A DNA stretch of 64,000 bases. It comes from Tenacibaculum aiptasiae (lineage in GTDB: Bacteria; Bacteroidota; Bacteroidia; Flavobacteriales; Flavobacteriaceae). Below, piece by piece: positions 9,872 to 18,941 of the stretch (positions are counted from its first letter, which is position 1; every line of letters starts with the position of its first letter). The position numbers and the translations under genes were made by a program. The stretch spans positions 103,467 to 167,466 of the forward strand of contig NZ_WAAU01000011.1 in the NCBI RefSeq assembly GCF_008806755.1. Reading direction: 5' to 3'. The notes beneath the pieces are model-generated. The model searched no databases. It was not told where the DNA came from and saw only the letters and a program-made list of their open reading frames with translations.

Positions 9872-10891
9872 ATGTTAGATAAAGTAAAAGAACTGATTGG
9901 TGACGTTCAATCCTTTAAAGCTACCTCTAAAGAAGAAGTAGAAAACTTTAGAATTAAATATTTAGGTAGTAAAGGTTTATTAAAAGATTTATTTGCTGAA
10001 TTTAAAAATGTAGACGCTGAACTACGCAAAGACTTTGGTCAGGCATTAAATAATTTAAAGAAATCTGCTGAAGGAAAAGTTGCTGAATTAAATGAGGCTT
10101 TAGAAAGTGCTATTGAAGAAAAAGGTGTTTATGGAGATTTAACTCGTCCATCAGAACCAATTAATTTAGGTTCTCGTCATCCTATTTCTTTAGTAAAAAA
10201 TCAAATTATTGAAGTTTTCAATCGTATTGGTTTTACTGTTTCTGAAGGACCTGAAATTGAAGATGATTGGCATAACTTTACAGCATTAAATTTACCAGAG
10301 TATCACCCAGCACGTGATATGCAGGATACTTTCTTTATTGAAAAAAATCCTGATACTTTATTAAGAACACATACCTCATCGGTACAAGTTCGTTATATGG
10401 AAAACAACGAACCACCAATTCGTACAATTTCTCCGGGACGTGTATTTAGAAATGAGGATATCTCAGCAAGAGCTCACTGTATATTCCACCAAGTAGAAGG
10501 TTTATATATTGATACTGATGTTTCTTTTGCCGATTTAAAACAAACATTATTATACTTTACTAAAGAGATGTTTGGTAAATCAAAAATACGTTTACGTCCT
10601 TCATATTTCCCATTTACTGAGCCTAGTGCTGAAGTAGATATTTATTGGGGGTTAGAAACTGAAACTGATTATAGAATTACCAAAGGAACAGGTTGGTTAG
10701 AAATTATGGGATGTGGTATGGTAGATCCTAACGTATTGAAAAATGCAAATATCGATCCTACTAAATACTCTGGATATGCATTTGGAATGGGTATTGAACG
10801 TATTGCTATGTTATTATACCAAATACCAGACATCCGTATGTTCTATGAAAACGATAAGCGTTTCTTAGAGCAGTTTAAATCTGTAATTTAA
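9872..10891 (+). CDS. pheS: Phenylalanine--tRNA ligase subunit alpha
   Basis: PheS is the catalytic alpha chain of the alpha2-beta2 enzyme that charges tRNA-Phe. The 339 residues comprise an N-terminal coiled-coil arm (about 1-90) and a class II core with [26 protein letters not shown], the motif 2 region [28 protein letters not shown], and motif 3 [12 protein letters not shown] near the end. It heads an operon with two small uncharacterised genes and is followed after them by a strong terminator. pheT is not adjacent, which is common in this phylum. Confidence 0.97.
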   Translation: MLDKVKELIGDVQSFKATSKEEVENFRIKYLGSKGLLKDLFAEFKNVDAELRKDFGQALNNLKKSAEGKVAELNEALESAIEEKGVYGDLTRPSEPINLGSRHPISLVKNQIIEVFNRIGFTVSEGPEIEDDWHNFTALNLPEYHPARDMQDTFFIEKNPDTLLRTHTSSVQVRYMENNEPPIRTISPGRVFRNEDISARAHCIFHQVEGLYIDTDVSFADLKQTLLYFTKEMFGKSKIRLRPSYFPFTEPSAEVDIYWGLETETDYRITKGTGWLEIMGCGMVDPNVLKNANIDPTKYSGYAFGMGIERIAMLLYQIPDIRMFYENDKRFLEQFKSVI

Positions 10892-10896
10892 ATTAC

Positions 10897-11466
10897 ATGA
10901 AGAGATTTTTATTTATTTTTTTGATTAGTCTTTCTTCTTTTTCTCAAAACCAAGAAAAAGATTTGAATACTTTTTCAGATGCTTTTTGCTCCTGTATGGA
11001 AAAACAAAAAGGAAACAGAACTGATGTTTGGAAAAAATGTACTGAAGAGCTTACCTTAAAAAAACCTGGACTTTTACGAAAGATAGGTGATGGTTTAAAA
11101 GGTAATGATGGTAATTTAAATCAAGAATTTTGGAATAAAATAAACAAAAGGCTAACATTTTCTTGTGATAGGTATAATCAATTAATTGTAGAATCTTTTA
11201 TAGATAAGAATCAAAAATTTAATTCTTTAATAATAAACTTAGGTAATGAAGCATGTAAAAAATTTGATTTAAGCAAACCTATTACAAAAGCTAAAGCCGA
11301 AAATATAATTATTCCACTTTTAAAAAAGAACCAAAACAAATTGATGAAAAAATTTAGGTCTCCTAATGAAGCGGTTGGAAGTCTAAACAACTATTTAGCT
11401 TTAAAGTGTACTTCCTTCAGGAATTATTATTCAAGAGTATCATCAATAAATAAAAAACAATTTTGA
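10897..11466 (+). CDS. Secreted protein of unknown function
   Basis: The 189-residue protein has a signal peptide (MKRFLFIFLISLSSFS) and an otherwise helical, lysine-rich mature domain with five or so cysteines (CSCMEK, KKCTEE, FSCDRYN, EACKKF, LKCTSF). The pairs could form disulfides in the periplasm. No family is recognised. It starts 5 bp after pheS and its stop overlaps the start of the next gene by 4 bp, so it is certainly in the pheS transcript; whether it has any link with translation is unclear. Confidence 0.75.
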   Translation: MKRFLFIFLISLSSFSQNQEKDLNTFSDAFCSCMEKQKGNRTDVWKKCTEELTLKKPGLLRKIGDGLKGNDGNLNQEFWNKINKRLTFSCDRYNQLIVESFIDKNQKFNSLIINLGNEACKKFDLSKPITKAKAENIIIPLLKKNQNKLMKKFRSPNEAVGSLNNYLALKCTSFRNYYSRVSSINKKQF

Positions 11467-11858
11467 GAAAAGATATTGAAATACCCGTAGTTACAAATGT
11501 TGAAATCGCTGTCGTTTTAGATAAAAACGAAAAGGATAATTCAGTTGAATGGGGTGTATATATTATAAATAGAAAAGAGGTAGCTATAGAAATGGTTGTA
11601 ATTGTTTCTCAAGGTTTTTCTGATACAAAAACAACTTCTTTATTCCGTAGAAAAATAGATGTTTTACCTGCGAACTCTTATTCTAAATTTGAAGTAATGC
11701 AGCCTGAATTATTTGCGTTAGACAACAGATTTCAGGTAAGTTTCTTTGAAAATAACCAATTACAAGACAAAACCTTCATCTTTCAAGCAGAAACAATTCA
11801 AGAAGGTTTCTTAAGAGATATTGATATTTTAGGCAAAAAAGGAGTACTTATTAAATAA
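11463..11858 (+). CDS. Conserved-looking cytoplasmic protein with TTG start, translationally coupled
   Basis: This 131-residue protein has no signal peptide or membrane segment and looks like a small beta-sandwich (IEIPVVTNVEIAVVLDKN, WGVYIINRKEVAIEMVVIVSQGF, KFEVMQPELFALDNRF). The best start is TTG at 11463, which overlaps the TGA of the upstream gene in the pattern TTGA; the next ATG would remove about a third of the domain. The resemblance to small proteins beside pheS in other flavobacteria is from memory. Function unknown. Its end is followed by the operon terminator. Confidence 0.72.
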   Translation: MRKDIEIPVVTNVEIAVVLDKNEKDNSVEWGVYIINRKEVAIEMVVIVSQGFSDTKTTSLFRRKIDVLPANSYSKFEVMQPELFALDNRFQVSFFENNQLQDKTFIFQAETIQEGFLRDIDILGKKGVLIK

Positions 11859-11880
11859 GGACTTTAACTAAAAAATAAAC

Positions 11881-11923
11881 AAAAGAACGATACTTGTGAA
11901 TATCTAAGTATCGTTCTTTTTTT
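11881..11923 (+). terminator. Intrinsic terminator of the pheS operon
   Basis: Long perfect stem AAGAACGATACTT / AAGTATCGTTCTT around a 10-base loop (11896-11905), followed by TTTTTTT. Confidence 0.9.
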
Positions 11924-11960
11924 GTAGTCACTTTTAGTACTTTAGCTAAAAATAGTTTAT

Positions 11961-13325
11961 ATGCTGTCAGATATTCAAAACCTAGTAGCTCAGTTTTCTT
12001 CTTGGGTTTGGGGAATTCCCTTATTAATTTTACTAATTGGTGGTGGATTGTATTTATTCATCTACTCTGGCTTAGTTCCTTTTCGATATATGAGTCATGC
12101 TATTGCTATTTTGAGAGGAAAATACGACAAACACGATTCTCCTGGTGACTTATCGCATTACGAAGCTTTATCTTCCGCAATTGCAGCTACCGTAGGAATG
12201 GGAAATATTAGCGGTGTTGCCATTGCTATTGCCACAGGTGGTCCTGGTGCTATCTTTTGGATGTGGGTAAGTGCTTTTGTAGGAATGGCTACCAAGTTTT
12301 TTACCTGTAGTTTATCGGTAATGTATCGTGGTAAAGATGAGACTGGTGATGTAAAAGGAGGGCCTATGTATGTTATTACTGAAGGACTCGGTAAACGATG
12401 GAAACCTTTAGCTGTTTTCTTTGCTACTGCTGGTTTGGTAGGAACACTTCCTGCTTTTCAGGCAAACCAATTGGCACAAACATTAGTAGATGTTTTTAAG
12501 GTAAACGAAGCGAATGAATTTACTGCTAAACTTCTGTTAGGAATTTCAATAGCAATTATTGTATCTACAGTAATTTTTGGTGGAATTAAACGAATTGGAA
12601 AAGTAGCTGGTAAACTAGTTCCAATCATGGTGGTTATCTATTTATTGACCGTTATAACAATATTGATTTTAAAAATTGAAGACGTTCCTGCTATCTTTTC
12701 ATTAATATTTACTGATGCTTTTACAGGTAAATCGATATTAGGGGGTGCTTTAGGAGCTTTAATTATCACAGGAGTAAAAAGAGCTGCTTTTTCTAATGAA
12801 GCAGGTTTAGGAACTGCTCCAATGATGCATGGTACTGCCAAAACTAAGGAACCTATACGAGAAGGTTTGGTTGCCATGTTAGGACCAGCCATTGATACTT
12901 TATTAGTATGTACCTTAACGGCTCTTGCTATTTTAGCTTCTGGTATTTGGAAAGGTTTTGATGGTAACGGAATTACCATGACATTAGCTGCCTTCAACTC
13001 TGTACTTCCTTACAACTCTGGAAGTGTTATTTTAACCATTTGTGTTCTAATTTTTGCTTTTTCAACCTTATTCACCTATTCTTTTTATGGTTATAGTTGT
13101 TTGAGCTATTTAACCAATTCAAAAGTTGGGAAATATTACAATCACATTTATGTGTTTGTCATTGTAATTGCCTCTGTAATTAAATTAGATTTTGTAATCA
13201 ACTTAATGGACAGTGCGTATGCTCTAATGGCTATTCCAACAATTATTTCAACATTAATCTTAGCTCCAAAGGTTAAAAAAGCAGCGACTATTTATTTTCA
13301 GAAGTTAAAGACTGATTCTTTTTAA
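11961..13325 (+). CDS. Alanine/glycine:cation symporter (AGCS family)
   Basis: The 454-residue protein has about eleven membrane helices and the AGCS signature ALSSAIAATVGMGNISGVA near residues 69-87, plus GGPGAIFWMWVSAFVGMATKF and SNEAGLGTAPMMHG in the second half. Members import alanine or glycine with sodium or protons across the inner membrane. Length is typical. It lies between the pheS terminator and a converging M28 peptidase gene, and the last 38 bp of the two genes overlap tail to tail. No promoter with a full consensus was found; the 100-bp upstream region has only a degenerate box. Confidence 0.93.
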   Translation: MLSDIQNLVAQFSSWVWGIPLLILLIGGGLYLFIYSGLVPFRYMSHAIAILRGKYDKHDSPGDLSHYEALSSAIAATVGMGNISGVAIAIATGGPGAIFWMWVSAFVGMATKFFTCSLSVMYRGKDETGDVKGGPMYVITEGLGKRWKPLAVFFATAGLVGTLPAFQANQLAQTLVDVFKVNEANEFTAKLLLGISIAIIVSTVIFGGIKRIGKVAGKLVPIMVVIYLLTVITILILKIEDVPAIFSLIFTDAFTGKSILGGALGALIITGVKRAAFSNEAGLGTAPMMHGTAKTKEPIREGLVAMLGPAIDTLLVCTLTALAILASGIWKGFDGNGITMTLAAFNSVLPYNSGSVILTICVLIFAFSTLFTYSFYGYSCLSYLTNSKVGKYYNHIYVFVIVIASVIKLDFVINLMDSAYALMAIPTIISTLILAPKVKKAATIYFQKLKTDSF

Positions 13326-15042
13326 CTAGAACTTCTATTATTTTTGACGAAACAGAATCTATTGCTTTTTGCGTCTGTTCAACATCCAAAGTAAAAGTTG
13401 CATTATTTTTTACCACATCTTCTGTTGTTTTGGCTGTTTTTACATACCAATCGTTCCAAGCATTGATAATTGCTTTTTGAGTTTTTAAAGAATCTCCCTT
13501 GCTTAAAGCTAATTCACTTTGCTTTTGCTCTTCTTTCAACCTAGAAAAAGCAGCTTTTTGAATATCCTTTAAAATTACCTTTGCTGACTTATCATTAGCA
13601 TTAACTAACGAATATGCTGAAACCAAAGATGCAACTCCAACATTTTTTAAGGTTTCTTTTGATACTTTATCTAAACGATCATTATCTGTATGATAAAACT
13701 GATCTGTAAAATGCCAAAACAATACACTTGGAATGTTTCTTCCTAAAAATGGAACATGATCACTTCCTCCTTCAAATGGGTTGGTATTTACTACCCAATT
13801 TGCGCGCTTTCCCTGTTCTTTAAATTTATCTATTAAAAAATCGTTTAAATAATGAGGTTTCATTTGGCTCAATTTCATTTTCTGTCCACCCCACTCAGTG
13901 TGCTTATCATTTCCTCTTGTCCATATAGCACTTGGATCGGGCATTTTTTCAATTAAAAATGTTCCACCTGTTTTTTTAGTGTCCTCTCCTACCATATCTA
14001 AAGATATTCCCCATTTAATATCTTTTGCTCTTATACTATCTTCTTTTACATATCGGTTAGTAGAAACAATTTCATCACCCCATAAAAAAGTTAGCGTTCT
14101 ATTAGGTGAAAATCGTTTTTGCTCTTTCAATTTTGCTGTAAGTGTTGCCATTTCTAAAGCAACTCCAACACCTGTAGCATTGTCATTGGCTCCTGGTTCT
14201 TGTATATGTGCACTAAAAACCAATCGCTCCTTAGGATACAAACTTCCTTTAATATCGGCAATAATTGTCAACTCTTCAGATGGGTAAACATTCGTTTTTA
14301 CCATCACATCTAAAACAACTTTTCCTTCCTTAAGTTTTGCCTTTAATCTTTCTTTTGCTTCATAAGACATGGCTATTGCCCATGGCTTTATTGTTTCATT
14401 TAAAGGAATTGAACGAAATTGAATAGAAGTTGTATTCTTTTCTGGCTGCAAGTACTTTGGGTTGCTATAAGTAATTAAACCAGCCGCTCCACTTTCTACT
14501 ATTGCTTGATTAAAAATTCTATATGGATGGGTTTCAGCAAAAACAATTTTACCTTTTATGTCTAATGTTTTTAATTTCTTTAAATCTTTTACATAAACCA
14601 CCTCAGCAGTTACCCCTTCTTTTGGGGTACTATAAGAATTTAAAGCAATCATATTTCTGTTGGTACTATGCTGTAACAATAGAGTATTATCTCCAACAAT
14701 TTTTACAGTTGCATCTACAGATTCCCAAGTTGGTTTTTCTAGAGGTCTTTTTTCTATTCTATAAGTTAAAGAATCTTTGATAGTAGCATTTTCCTCTTTT
14801 ACAAATCCAGCCTTTTCTAATTCTTCGGCTATTTTAAATACACTTTTATTAAACCCTGTATTTCCAACAACGCGCCAATACTTTTCTACAAAAGAAGTGG
14901 TTTCGTAAGCTAAATCGCCCGTAAATTCTTTATTGAGAACATCGAAATAATTAGATGGTTTTAAAACTTGGATTTCTTTTTCTTGTTTGCATGCTATCAG
15001 AGCAATTACAAACAGCATTGCTAGAAGGGTATTTTTAGACAT
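13288..15042 (-). CDS. M28 family zinc aminopeptidase-like lipoprotein with PA domain
   Basis: Lipoprotein signal ending ALIAC with Cys18. Residues of about 130-230 form a protease-associated insert (KGKIVFAE, ESGAAGLITYSNP), followed by the M28 catalytic domain: FSAHIQEPGANDNATG near residue 280 (His ligand and bridging Asp), LWGDEIVST (Glu base), LDMVGED (Asp ligand), and FYHTDNDRLD (final His ligand). In many M28 enzymes the first motif is HxD, here it is HIQ, so one second-shell acidic residue is replaced. At 584 residues it is complete. Likely a periplasmic or surface exopeptidase that feeds amino acids to the cell; the neighbouring amino-acid symporter fits this. The gene overlaps that symporter by 38 bp. 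Confidence 0.9.
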   Translation of the reverse strand: MSKNTLLAMLFVIALIACKQEKEIQVLKPSNYFDVLNKEFTGDLAYETTSFVEKYWRVVGNTGFNKSVFKIAEELEKAGFVKEENATIKDSLTYRIEKRPLEKPTWESVDATVKIVGDNTLLLQHSTNRNMIALNSYSTPKEGVTAEVVYVKDLKKLKTLDIKGKIVFAETHPYRIFNQAIVESGAAGLITYSNPKYLQPEKNTTSIQFRSIPLNETIKPWAIAMSYEAKERLKAKLKEGKVVLDVMVKTNVYPSEELTIIADIKGSLYPKERLVFSAHIQEPGANDNATGVGVALEMATLTAKLKEQKRFSPNRTLTFLWGDEIVSTNRYVKEDSIRAKDIKWGISLDMVGEDTKKTGGTFLIEKMPDPSAIWTRGNDKHTEWGGQKMKLSQMKPHYLNDFLIDKFKEQGKRANWVVNTNPFEGGSDHVPFLGRNIPSVLFWHFTDQFYHTDNDRLDKVSKETLKNVGVASLVSAYSLVNANDKSAKVILKDIQKAAFSRLKEEQKQSELALSKGDSLKTQKAIINAWNDWYVKTAKTTEDVVKNNATFTLDVEQTQKAIDSVSSKIIEVLVKKNQSLTSENK

Positions 15043-15177
15043 AACTATTTTTTTGAAAAGCCTAAAAATACACTTTTTGCATCAGAAAATTATATCAAAA
15101 CTTCGTATTCAAATAATCTTTTTATAAAGTTTTCTTCACCACGGTATGTTGATACTTTCTTTTTTCTACGAAACCTT

Positions 15178-15319
15178 CAGCGAAGCTCGCTGATGCTCTC
15201 GCACAAATTCAGAAGCGCCAGCGAAGTTCGCTGATGTAATTGAAACTCGACGAAAGCTTCCCCGAAGCTCGCTGACGCTTTCGCACAACAACAAAAGCTT
15301 CCTGCAGCTTCGCTGATAG
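15178..15319. repeat. Cluster of four GC-rich hairpin repeats (REP-like)
   Basis: In this very AT-rich sequence a GC-rich patch contains CAGCGAAGCTCGCTGATG (15178-15195), CAGCGAAGTTCGCTGATG (15219-15236), CCCGAAGCTCGCTGACG (15261-15277) and the reversed form CAGCTTCGCTGATAG (about 15305-15319). The first two are self-complementary (CAGCGA / TCGCTG around a three-base loop). Copies 1 and 3 carry a second shared block, TGATGCTCTCGCACAA versus TGACGCTTTCGCACAA, giving a compound unit repeated 83 bp apart. The patch fills most of the 316-bp gap 15043-15358 between the M28 peptidase and the HopJ-like gene. It resembles dispersed REP elements; no transposase is nearby. Confidence 0.8.
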
Positions 15320-15358
15320 ATTCTACGAGTTTTGAATGTTTATTCTGAAGTTTTTAAG

Positions 15359-15709
15359 TTATAATTCCTTCTCTACTAGTACTTCTTGCTCAAAAACCAA
15401 TCCTTCAAAACCAGTTTGCATAAAATTTCTAATGTTTTGATGATCTGTTCCGTTAGGATTTTCTAGTACATCTTTGAAGTAATACTGACCAAAGCATGCC
15501 AAGGCCTCTTCTTTTGTAAACTGTTGTTTTATAGCAAAGGCAAATACTTTACAAGAGCCTAAATTTTGGGTAGCACTATTCTCTATGTTTCCATTTTTAA
15601 AAGCCGAAGGTCTAAATTCATACAGCTCTTCTATAACTGCCATTGTTTCGGAAAAGATAATTGCTGTTGGTGTTGTTTTTAATTTATAGGTAAAATCTGC
15701 TAAGGTCAT
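15359..15709 (-). CDS. HopJ type III effector-like family protein
   Basis: The 116-residue protein from ATG 15709 (MTLADFTYKLKTTP) matches the HopJ family (PF08888) along its whole length: the FSETMAVIEELYEF block, FKNGNIENSATQNLGSCKVFAFA, CFGQYYFKDVLENPNGTDHQNIRNFMQTG. The frame stays open upstream to a TTG, which adds 14 residues not found in the family. The name comes from a plant-pathogen protein, but these short proteins are widespread in free-living marine bacteria and nothing here suggests a type III system. Biochemical role unknown. The gene is probably cytoplasmic and stands between the GC-rich repeat patch and the M50B-like gene. Confidence 0.88.
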   Translation of the reverse strand: MTLADFTYKLKTTPTAIIFSETMAVIEELYEFRPSAFKNGNIENSATQNLGSCKVFAFAIKQQFTKEEALACFGQYYFKDVLENPNGTDHQNIRNFMQTGFEGLVFEQEVLVEKEL

Positions 15710-15792
15710 TTTAAATTCTTTTGCTGCAAATGAATAAAAAGATTCCTTCAAAAACGAAAGAACTATAATTTTAAACAGACTTCTCTTTATTG

Positions 15793-16491
15793 TTACTTTC
15801 TAAAATAGAATCGAATGCTTTTAAGTACAATATAAAAACTGATTACTATTACAATTAAAGCCCACATCCAATAAGTACCAAAAGTATTTTCAGCGATGGC
15901 TTGTGTATCTGAATTTTGTACCTGTCCGCCTCTTACAAACTGTTTGGTAAACAAATAATTTAACTGTAAATAACTACTTAAAACAGATTGCATTCCTAAA
16001 AACAATAAGGTTCCCACTTCTATTTTTTTATTCTTTAACAAAGTGATGATTATAAAAAGAACAGCAAAAGCTCCTAATACAATAACACCCCAATACGATC
16101 GTATCCATACAATTAACGACAATATGATTACTCCTATTAGAAGGCGCAATAAAATACTTGCACTCTTGGTATGCTTTGCACCAGCTATTAATACCGCACC
16201 AGCTATCGCCGGTCCTAATAAACCTCCAATAGCTACAATTGCATTCCCAATAGAAATGGGCATAAATGCATTGCTTAGTGTGTAATAAGCAACTCCACCT
16301 CCATTTTCGTAGATTTCTAAATACTTAAAACTTCCTCCGACACAAATAGCGGTTAAGCCATGCCCCATTTCATGAAACCAAGTTCCTAATAATCGAAAAG
16401 GATATTGGGCAATAGCAAAATAGGGTAACTGGAGTAATAAGAATACTAAAACTGCAATCGCAAGAATAATATAATTAAGTTGTTTTGTCAT
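15793..16491 (-). CDS. M50B-like membrane metallopeptidase
   Basis: The 232-residue protein has about six membrane helices. The zinc site HEMGH at residues 40-44 lies in the first helical segment and is followed by GGSFKYLEIYENGGGVAYY, the pattern of peptidase_M50B-like proteins (PF13398). A conserved Asp/Asn for the third zinc ligand is not obvious in the C-terminal half, so activity is uncertain. It lacks the PDZ domain found in the RseP protein encoded at 31847. Likely in the inner membrane; its substrate is unknown. It precedes the HopJ-like gene by 83 bp and could be cotranscribed. Confidence 0.8.
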   Translation of the reverse strand: MTKQLNYIILAIAVLVFLLLQLPYFAIAQYPFRLLGTWFHEMGHGLTAICVGGSFKYLEIYENGGGVAYYTLSNAFMPISIGNAIVAIGGLLGPAIAGAVLIAGAKHTKSASILLRLLIGVIILSLIVWIRSYWGVIVLGAFAVLFIIITLLKNKKIEVGTLLFLGMQSVLSSYLQLNYLFTKQFVRGGQVQNSDTQAIAENTFGTYWMWALIVIVISFYIVLKSIRFYFRK

Positions 16492-16615
16492 TTTCTTTAA
16501 TTAAGCTCTGCTAAAATAAATAATAGATTCTCTTCTTTATTATTATTTTTTAAAATTAGAATTATTTCTTCTAAAACTATGTATTAGTAATTTTTAAGTT
16601 CCTAACATTTATCCT

Positions 16616-16623
16616 TAATTTTG
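16616..16623 (+). promoter_or_regulatory. -7 promoter element of aspS
   Basis: TAATTTTG is an exact TAnnTTTG match, 19 bases before the aspS ATG. Confidence 0.5.
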
Positions 16624-16642
16624 CACCTCAAAATTTCAAGAA

Positions 16643-18394
16643 ATGTACAGAACGCATACTTGTGGCGAATTAAGAGCTTCGCACATTAATACTGAGGTAA
16701 CCCTTTCTGGTTGGGTACAAAGAGTTAAAGATAGAGGAGATTTAACTTGGGTTATAATCCGTGATAGATACGGTATTACTCAATTAATCTTTAATGAGAA
16801 AAGTCCAGAAGGTTTATTAGAAGCTTCAAAGAAATTAGGTAGAGAAACTGTAATTCAAATTAAAGGAAAAGTTATAGAAAGAGTTTCTAAAACTAAAAAC
16901 ATGGAAACTGGTGATATTGAAGTATTAGTTTCTAGTTTAGAAGTTTTAAACGAAGCTAAATTACCTCCTTTTACTATTGAAGATGAAACAGATGGTGGTG
17001 AAGATATTCGTATGAAGTATCGTTATTTAGATATTCGTCGTAATCCTGTAAAAGACAGCTTAATTTTCCGTCATAAAGTATCGATGGAAGTTCGTAAATA
17101 TTTATCTGACAAAGGGTTTATCGATGTTGAAACTCCATATTTAATCAAGTCTACTCCAGAGGGAGCTCGTGATTTCTTGGTACCATCGAGAATGAATGCT
17201 GGTCAGTTTTACGCATTACCTCAATCGCCTCAAACATTCAAACAATTATTAATGGTTGGTGGAATGGATAAATACTTTCAAATTGTAAAGTGTTTTAGAG
17301 ATGAGGACTTACGTGCCGATCGTCAGCCAGAGTTTACTCAAATAGACTGCGAAATGGCGTTTGTTGAGCAAGAAGATGTTTTAGAGATTTTTGAAGGAAT
17401 GACTCGTCACTTATTAAAAGAAATTAATGGTGTTGAGGTTGATAAATTCCCAAGAATGTTATTTGACGATGCTATGCGTTTATATGGAAACGACAAACCA
17501 GACATCCGTTTTGGAATGGAGTTCGGTGAATTAAACGACGTAGCTCAACACAAAGAATTCAAAGTATTTAACGATGCTGAATTAGTTGTAGGTATTGCTG
17601 TTCCAGGAGGAGCTTCTTATACTCGTAAAGAAATAGATAAATTAATTAACTGGGTAAAGCGTCCACAAGTAGGTGCTTTAGGAATGGTATATGTAAAATG
17701 TAATGAAGATGGTTCTTTCAAATCGTCTGTAGATAAATTTTACGACCAAGATGATTTAGCGAAGTGGGCTGAAAAAACTGGAGCTAAGCCAGGAGATTTA
17801 ATCTGTATATTATCAGGAAACACCAATAAAGTACGTGCGCAATTATCTGCTTTACGTATGGAAATGGCTGAGCGTTTAGGTTTACGTAAACCAGACGAAT
17901 TTGCTCCATTATGGGTAATTGATTTCCCATTATTAGAATTAGACGAAGAAACTGGTCATTACCACGCAATGCACCACCCGTTTACTTCACCTAAACCAGG
18001 ACAATTAGAATTATTAGATACAGATCCAGGCGCTGTAAAAGCAAATGCATACGATTTAGTATTAAATGGTAACGAAATTGGTGGGGGTTCTATTCGTATT
18101 CACGATAAAGAAACACAAGCAATTATGTTTAAACATTTAGGATTTACTGAAGAGGAAGCGAAAGCTCAATTCGGATTCTTAATGGATGCTTTTGAATACG
18201 GTGCACCACCTCACGGAGGATTAGCATTTGGTTTAGATAGATTAGTAGCTATTTTAGGTGGACAAGAAACAATTCGTGACTTTATTGCCTTCCCTAAAAA
18301 CAATTCAGGACGTGATGTTATGATTGATGCTCCTGCTAATTTAGATGATGCTCAACTAGAAGAACTAAGTATTAAATTAGATATTAAAGAATAA
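16643..18394 (+). CDS. aspS: Aspartate--tRNA ligase
   Basis: The 583-residue protein has the bacterial-type AspRS layout: an N-terminal OB-fold anticodon-binding domain ([29 protein letters not shown]), the class II core with motif 1 near [18 protein letters not shown], motif 2 [20 protein letters not shown], a GAD insertion of roughly residues 280-420, and motif 3 [16 protein letters not shown]. It charges tRNA-Asp. Length and all motifs are normal. It starts a two-gene transcript with a small lipoprotein 12 bp downstream. Confidence 0.98.
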   Translation: MYRTHTCGELRASHINTEVTLSGWVQRVKDRGDLTWVIIRDRYGITQLIFNEKSPEGLLEASKKLGRETVIQIKGKVIERVSKTKNMETGDIEVLVSSLEVLNEAKLPPFTIEDETDGGEDIRMKYRYLDIRRNPVKDSLIFRHKVSMEVRKYLSDKGFIDVETPYLIKSTPEGARDFLVPSRMNAGQFYALPQSPQTFKQLLMVGGMDKYFQIVKCFRDEDLRADRQPEFTQIDCEMAFVEQEDVLEIFEGMTRHLLKEINGVEVDKFPRMLFDDAMRLYGNDKPDIRFGMEFGELNDVAQHKEFKVFNDAELVVGIAVPGGASYTRKEIDKLINWVKRPQVGALGMVYVKCNEDGSFKSSVDKFYDQDDLAKWAEKTGAKPGDLICILSGNTNKVRAQLSALRMEMAERLGLRKPDEFAPLWVIDFPLLELDEETGHYHAMHHPFTSPKPGQLELLDTDPGAVKANAYDLVLNGNEIGGGSIRIHDKETQAIMFKHLGFTEEEAKAQFGFLMDAFEYGAPPHGGLAFGLDRLVAILGGQETIRDFIAFPKNNSGRDVMIDAPANLDDAQLEELSIKLDIKE

Positions 18395-18406
18395 AAATTA
18401 AACGCT

Positions 18407-18880
18407 ATGAAAAAATTAAAAACTTTAGGAGTATTGCTTATCTGCTTAATTGTTAACATTTCTTGTTCCGACAATGATTCGAATGTTGAGTTATCAGATA
18501 AGCAAAACTTAACAAAGAAAACATGGACTTTTGATAAGTTCAAGTTTTTAGATTCGTCTAACAACAATGGTAAATACACTTCTGAAGATTTTCAAAACAA
18601 AGTCAACACTCTGTACAATAGCTTAACTATGGAGTTTAACGATTCTGGTAAAGGAACTTTAAAATCTAACTCCTCACAGTTAATCAAAAACTTCACATGG
18701 AAATTAACAGATAACAAATTAGAGATGACTTTGCCTAATCCTAATGAAGCTACTGATGATGTTGTTACTTACAATATTACTATTAATAACTCTCAATTAG
18801 CTTTAACAATGACAGAAGAACTTGTCATTTTCATTAATGGTGATGAATTAAATGTAAGAGGTTTACAGTATTATAAATAA
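18407..18880 (+). CDS. Lipocalin-like lipoprotein
   Basis: The 157-residue protein has a lipoprotein signal with Cys20, followed by SDNDSN, an acidic stretch that resembles the flavobacterial surface-lipoprotein export signal. The mature part (LTKKTWTFDKFKF, MEFNDSGKGTL, FTWKLTDNKLEM, VTYNITINNSQLAL) has the alternating strand pattern of small lipocalin-like Bacteroidota lipoproteins. Ligand and role are unknown. It is 12 bp after aspS and ends at a strong terminator. Confidence 0.78.
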   Translation: MKKLKTLGVLLICLIVNISCSDNDSNVELSDKQNLTKKTWTFDKFKFLDSSNNNGKYTSEDFQNKVNTLYNSLTMEFNDSGKGTLKSNSSQLIKNFTWKLTDNKLEMTLPNPNEATDDVVTYNITINNSQLALTMTEELVIFINGDELNVRGLQYYK

Positions 18881-18901
18881 CATTATTAAACCTAATAAAA
18901 T

Positions 18902-18935
18902 AAACCCCGCTCTTAACTAAGAACGGGGTTTTGTT
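18902..18935. terminator. Bidirectional intrinsic terminator
   Basis: AACCCCG...CGGGGTT stem extended by TCTTA-rich pairing (18902-18931), followed by TTTTGTTTTT. It separates the converging lipoprotein and RDD genes. Confidence 0.85.
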
Positions 18936-18941
18936 TTTATT

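Noticed and set aside
12638..12997. Minus-strand open frame inside the AGCS symporter gene
   Set aside because: Lies opposite a conserved membrane region; composition (Ala/Lys/Pro) is typical of antisense shadow frames.
15178..15319. Possible short CRISPR array
   Set aside because: Four similar units, but they are unevenly spaced, one is inverted, and the units are themselves hairpins with no constant repeat-spacer pattern or cas gene.
15359..15709. Type III secretion effector, implying pathogenicity
   Set aside because: HopJ-family proteins are widespread in non-pathogens and no type III genes are present.
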